Shown: piece by piece, positions 23,217 through 26,615 of the stretch
Numbering within the stretch: position 1 is the stretch's first letter
Layout: the number at the start of each line of letters is the position of its first letter
DNA from: Caldisericaceae bacterium
GTDB taxonomy: Bacteria; Caldisericota; Caldisericia; Caldisericales; Caldisericaceae
Direction of reading: 5' to 3'
DNA: 26,615 bases
Assembly (NCBI GenBank): GCA_026987225.1
Contig: JALSNB010000312.1
Coordinates: 1-26,615 of the forward strand
Translations under genes and position numbers: made by a program
Notes under the pieces: generated by a model
Database searches by the model: none
The model's input: only the letters and a program-made list of their open reading frames with translations
Told to the model about the DNA's origin: nothing

Positions 23217-23236
23217 ATAAACAAGGAGATGATAAA

Positions 23237-25687
23237 ATGAATTGGAACAACTTAACGGAAAGAGCCCAAAAAGCCATATGGCTTGCACAGGAAGAGGCTC
23301 ATTTTTTAAATAATGATTATTTGGGAACCGAGCATATATTACTTGGACTGATAAAACTCGGGGAGGGTATTGCATTTCAATCCATCGTCAGTATGGGTAT
23401 TGACTTAGAAAAGTTAGTTAAAAAAATTGAAAACCTCATAAAAGAAAACAAACAAAGCGATATGCCAAGCAGAGAAGATATAATCCTTACTCCACGTGCA
23501 AAAAGAGTGCTGGAAATGGCCGAAAGAGAAGCGATTAATCTCGGCGATACTTACGTAAGCACGGAACATCTACTCCTTGCCATGCTGCACGACGGCGGAG
23601 GCGTTGCAATACAGATTTTGCAGGATATGGACATAGATCTTAACCAATTGGAAGAAGTCATATACTCCATGCTCGGCGAAAAAACAATGAAAAAGAGAAA
23701 AAAAATTAAAACTGAGTCCAAAACACCCACTCTGGATCAGTACAGCAGAGACCTAACCCTTTTGGCGGAAAGAGGCGAATTGGATCCAGTAATAGGCCGA
23801 GAAAACGAAATGGAAAGAATTATAGAAATTCTTATGAGGAGAAAAAAGAACAACCCTGCAATCGTAGGTGACCCCGGCGTCGGGAAAACGGCAATAGTCG
23901 AAGGACTTGCGCAGAGAATTGCGGACGGCGACGTACCGGATTTGCTTGCAAACAGAAGGCTTGTGGCACTGGATCTATCCTCTATTATTGCGGGAACCAA
24001 ATACAGGGGCGAATTCGAAGAAAGAATGAAGAGGATTTTAAAAGAAGTCATAAAAGCGAATAAAGACGTTATCCTTTTTATAGACGAGTTGCACACAATT
24101 GTAGGCGCGGGAGCTGCGGAAGGCGCAATTGACGCATCCAATATTTTAAAACCCCCGCTTGCACGCGGAGAAATCCAGGTAATAGGAGCAACCACCTTAA
24201 AGGAATATAGAAAATATATAGAAAAAGATGCGGCTCTGGAGAGAAGGTTTCAACCGATTTTCGTAAAAGAGCCCACGATAGAGGAAAGCATGGAAATTTT
24301 AAACGGCCTGAAAGACAGGTATGAAAAATTCCACAACGTAAAAATCACAGACAGTGCAATAAACTCGGCCGTTAAATTATCCGTAAAATACATTACGGAC
24401 CGTTTCTTACCGGATAAGGCAATAGATGTCGTAGATGAAGCTGCGGCAAGATTGAGACTCCAACTCTCAAAAAATTCGGAAATAAAACAGGTGGAAAAAG
24501 AACTCAAAGAAATAAGGGAAAGAAAATACAAAGCGATTAGGGAGAGAAAACTTCTTGAGGTTGACGAACTCCGTGAAAAAGAAAAAGGCTTGTTGAACCG
24601 CTTAAAACTCCTTCTTTCCGTTCCGAACGAAAACGAAAAACAACCCGAGTTAAACGAAGACCACATCAGAAAAATTATCTCGATGTGGACAAACATACCG
24701 GTTGAAAAATTGCTGTCGGACGAGAGAAAAAGACTCATAAAAATGGAACAGGAGCTGCATAAACGTATTGTAGGACATGACTATGCGATAAAATCCGTAT
24801 CAAATGCGATAAGAAGGGCGAAGGCAGGACTAAAAAACCCGAACAAACCTATTGGGAGCTTCCTGTTTTTAGGGCCGACTGGCGTCGGTAAAACGGAACT
24901 TGCAAAAGCCCTTGCCGAATTTTTATTCGGCAGCGAAAATGCGCTGATAAGATTTGATATGTCCGAATATATGGAAAAGTTCGCAGTCTCAAGGCTCATA
25001 GGCTCACCTCCGGGGTATGTCGGCTACGAGGAAGGGGGGCAGCTCACAGAAGCAGTAAGGAGAAAGCCCTACTCGGTCGTGCTTTTTGACGAGATAGAAA
25101 AGGCACACCCGGATATATTCGATATTCTTTTGCAGATTATGGACGAAGGGAGAGTAACAGATTCGCAAGGCCATACCATAGACTTTAAAAATACGGTAAT
25201 CATTTTGACTTCTAACTTCGGCAGCGCAAAACTCAAAGAAAAAACAATGGGATTTGACGTGGGATCAACTGTTGCATCATTTGAAGAAAAGAAGAAAAAG
25301 CTGCTCGCAGCACTGAAAAACAGCTTTAAACCGGAATTTCTTAACAGATTGGACGACATTATCGTATTCTACCCGCTTACGGCGGAAGAGATTGAAAAAA
25401 TCGTGGATATTCTGCTTAAACGAGTGGAAGAGAACATGTCGGAGAGCGATATACATCTCGAATTAAGCGAAGAAGCAAGAAAATACCTCGCAAGAAAAGG
25501 ATACAACGAAGAATACGGAGCAAGACCGCTTCAAAGGTTGATAGAAAGGGAAGTGGAAGATCCGATTGCTCTTAAAATATTGGAAGGAGAATTTAAAAAC
25601 GGAGATACGATCACTGTGAAAATAAATAAGGATAAGACGAAACTCGTTTTTGAAAGCAAAAAGGTGAAAGTTGGAGCAAAAGAATAG
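23237..25687 (+). CDS. clpC: ATP-dependent Clp protease ATP-binding subunit ClpC
   Basis: The 816-residue Hsp100 unfoldase has two Clp_N repeats (about 1-145: TEHILLGLI and STEHLLLAML), AAA+ domain 1 with Walker A GDPGVGKT at 211-218 and Walker B LFIDELH at 280-286, a middle region with UVR-like helix (about 415-455), and AAA+ domain 2 with GPTGVGKT at 546-553, VVLFDEIEKAHPD and sensor FLNRLDD. The end is the ClpB-D2-small domain (GARPLQRLIEREV). It unfolds substrates for ClpP or acts with adaptors; neither clpP nor mcsAB/ctsR is next to it here. ATG 23237 follows AAGGAGATG; a TTG farther upstream at 23189 would add 16 residues unlike the family, so I reject it. lepA overlaps its 3' end by 17 bases. 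Confidence 0.97.
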   Translation: MNWNNLTERAQKAIWLAQEEAHFLNNDYLGTEHILLGLIKLGEGIAFQSIVSMGIDLEKLVKKIENLIKENKQSDMPSREDIILTPRAKRVLEMAEREAINLGDTYVSTEHLLLAMLHDGGGVAIQILQDMDIDLNQLEEVIYSMLGEKTMKKRKKIKTESKTPTLDQYSRDLTLLAERGELDPVIGRENEMERIIEILMRRKKNNPAIVGDPGVGKTAIVEGLAQRIADGDVPDLLANRRLVALDLSSIIAGTKYRGEFEERMKRILKEVIKANKDVILFIDELHTIVGAGAAEGAIDASNILKPPLARGEIQVIGATTLKEYRKYIEKDAALERRFQPIFVKEPTIEESMEILNGLKDRYEKFHNVKITDSAINSAVKLSVKYITDRFLPDKAIDVVDEAAARLRLQLSKNSEIKQVEKELKEIRERKYKAIRERKLLEVDELREKEKGLLNRLKLLLSVPNENEKQPELNEDHIRKIISMWTNIPVEKLLSDERKRLIKMEQELHKRIVGHDYAIKSVSNAIRRAKAGLKNPNKPIGSFLFLGPTGVGKTELAKALAEFLFGSENALIRFDMSEYMEKFAVSRLIGSPPGYVGYEEGGQLTEAVRRKPYSVVLFDEIEKAHPDIFDILLQIMDEGRVTDSQGHTIDFKNTVIILTSNFGSAKLKEKTMGFDVGSTVASFEEKKKKLLAALKNSFKPEFLNRLDDIIVFYPLTAEEIEKIVDILLKRVEENMSESDIHLELSEEARKYLARKGYNEEYGARPLQRLIEREVEDPIALKILEGEFKNGDTITVKINKDKTKLVFESKKVKVGAKE

Positions 25688-26615
25688 AATAAGAAATTTC
25701 TCAATCATAGCGCACATAGATCACGGAAAATCCACGTTGGCAGACAGGCTACTTGAAAAAGCCGGATTAATTAACAAGAGAAACAAGGAAGATCAGATTC
25801 TTGACAGTATGTCCCTCGAAAGAGAGCGAGGGATTACCATTCGCGCACATCCTGTAAGCTTGGAAATGGAAGTTGGCGGTGAAAAATACCTGTTCAATAT
25901 TATAGATACACCCGGCCATGTGGATTTTAGTTATGAAGTTTCAAGAAGCCTTAAGGCATGCGAGGGTGCGGTGCTTTTAGTCGATGCTACTCAGGGAGTA
26001 GAAGCTCAAACAATTGCAAATACTTACCTTGCACTGGAAAACGACCTGACAATCATTCCGGTAATTAACAAAATAGACGTTAACGGAGCGGACATAGAAG
26101 GAACCGCCGAAGAAATAGAAGAGATGTTAGGCATTCCGAGAGAAGAGATTTTAAAAATAAGTGCAAAATTGGGAACAGGCGTTGACGAACTCATTAAGGC
26201 TGTAGTAGAAAAAATCCCGCCGCCAAAAGGCGATGAAAATGCACCACTCAAAGCACTCGTATTCGACTCACATTTCGATACTTATAAAGGCGTTGTTGTA
26301 TACGTAAGAATATTCGACGGCAAAATAAAACCCGGAGACAAAATTAAATTCATGTCGACAAACAAAGAATTCGAAGTAGAGGAAACAGGGGTTTTCAGAC
26401 TCAAAATGGAAAAGGTAAGAGAGCTTGTCGCAGGTGAAGTGGGGTATTTTACGGCAGTTATACGCGAACCGCTCGACGTTCAAACGGGCGACACTGTAAC
26501 GACTGTTGAAAACGGTGCAAAGGAGCCGGTTCCTGGATTCAGAAAAAACATACCGATGGTTTTTGCCGGCATATATCCGATTAATACGAATGAGTTCGAA
26601 GCGCTTAAAAAATCG
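25671..26615 (+). CDS. lepA: Elongation factor 4 (LepA), 5' part with TTG start
   Basis: The visible 315 residues are the N-terminal half of LepA/EF4, a ribosome-associated GTPase involved in back-translocation or assembly under stress. Motifs are G1 AHIDHGKST, switch II DTPGHVDFSYEVSRSL, G2 region ERERGITI and G4 NKIDV. Domain II begins at about residue 190. The family Q in IKAQAV is His here (IRAHPV). The start is TTG 25671: an in-frame stop lies six bases before it, and the next possible start is inside the P-loop. Ribosome site AGGTG sits in clpC codons, 4 bases before TTG. The gene overlaps clpC by 17 bases and runs off the window. Confidence 0.97.
   Translation, partial: MEQKNRIRNFSIIAHIDHGKSTLADRLLEKAGLINKRNKEDQILDSMSLERERGITIRAHPVSLEMEVGGEKYLFNIIDTPGHVDFSYEVSRSLKACEGAVLLVDATQGVEAQTIANTYLALENDLTIIPVINKIDVNGADIEGTAEEIEEMLGIPREEILKISAKLGTGVDELIKAVVEKIPPPKGDENAPLKALVFDSHFDTYKGVVVYVRIFDGKIKPGDKIKFMSTNKEFEVEETGVFRLKMEKVRELVAGEVGYFTAVIREPLDVQTGDTVTTVENGAKEPVPGFRKNIPMVFAGIYPINTNEFEALKKS

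Noticed and set aside
23189..23236. Upstream TTG start extending clpC by 16 residues
   Set aside because: No ribosome site there, added residues do not fit the Clp_N start, and the region holds the likely promoter; ATG 23237 has AAGGAG.
23101..23236. HrcA (CIRCE) or CtsR operator upstream of clpC
   Set aside because: Neither the TTAGCACTC/GAGTGCTAA element nor the GGTCAAA-type repeats are present.
1..26615. Mobile element, prophage or CRISPR array
   Set aside because: No transposase, integrase, terminal repeats, cas genes or regularly spaced repeats were found; the tRNA cluster shows no adjacent integrase or duplicated tRNA end.

Overview
This window comes from a low-GC bacterial chromosome and is densely packed with housekeeping genes. 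Several signals suggest a deep-branching, possibly thermophilic lineage rather than a standard model phylum. Start codons are mixed (ATG, GTG, TTG and probably one ATC), genes overlap heavily, and EF-Ts is short. The L27 sequence resembles Thermotoga L27 from memory, and the gene orders (rplU-rpmA-obg-nadD-yqeK and rpsB-tsf-pyrH-frr-uppS-dxr-rseP-ispG) are shared by Firmicutes, Thermotogota, Caldisericota and similar groups. I cannot place it to species without a search. I see no insertion sequence, phage, CRISPR array or plasmid gene, and no gene-free stretch longer than about 160 bases.

Layout. Positions 1-2228 (+) hold a two-component pair: the 3' part of a histidine kinase and an NtrC-type sigma-54 activator, ending at a hairpin terminator. 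Positions 2255-5038 (-) encode a secreted 927-residue surface protein with four similar N-terminal repeats, Ig-like modules and a C-terminal stalk domain. A tight divergent promoter region separates it from an M20 amidohydrolase (5130-6305, +) and an MFS transporter (6331-7587, +). The transporter appears to be leaderless and ends at a terminator lying inside ispG.

From 23097 down to 7576 about 15.5 kb is transcribed only on the minus strand. In transcription order it holds gyrB, gyrA and an AI-2E-type permease, then rplU, rpmA, obg, nadD and yqeK, then a tRNA-Gly/tRNA-Cys/tRNA-Leu cluster, then rpsB, tsf, pyrH, frr, uppS, dxr, rseP and ispG. New promoters start rplU, the tRNAs and rpsB, two of them built into the last codons of the preceding gene. 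The last operon joins translation (S2, EF-Ts, RRF), UMP kinase, isoprenoid synthesis (Dxr, IspG), undecaprenyl-PP synthesis (UppS) and a site-2 protease. The usual cdsA between uppS and dxr is missing. From 23237 (+) clpC and the start of lepA run divergently from gyrB, with a perfect 8-bp inverted repeat between them.

The most interesting points are the obg start, which appears to be ATC overlapping the rpmA stop (TAATC); the leaderless MFS gene; the four-repeat surface protein; the shortened N-terminal tail of L27; the rpsB leader with a 25-nt purine tract; the gyrB/clpC inverted repeat; and promoters overlapping stop codons. I did not find a clear, previously undescribed multi-gene system; this is mostly a core-genome region with unusual expression signals.
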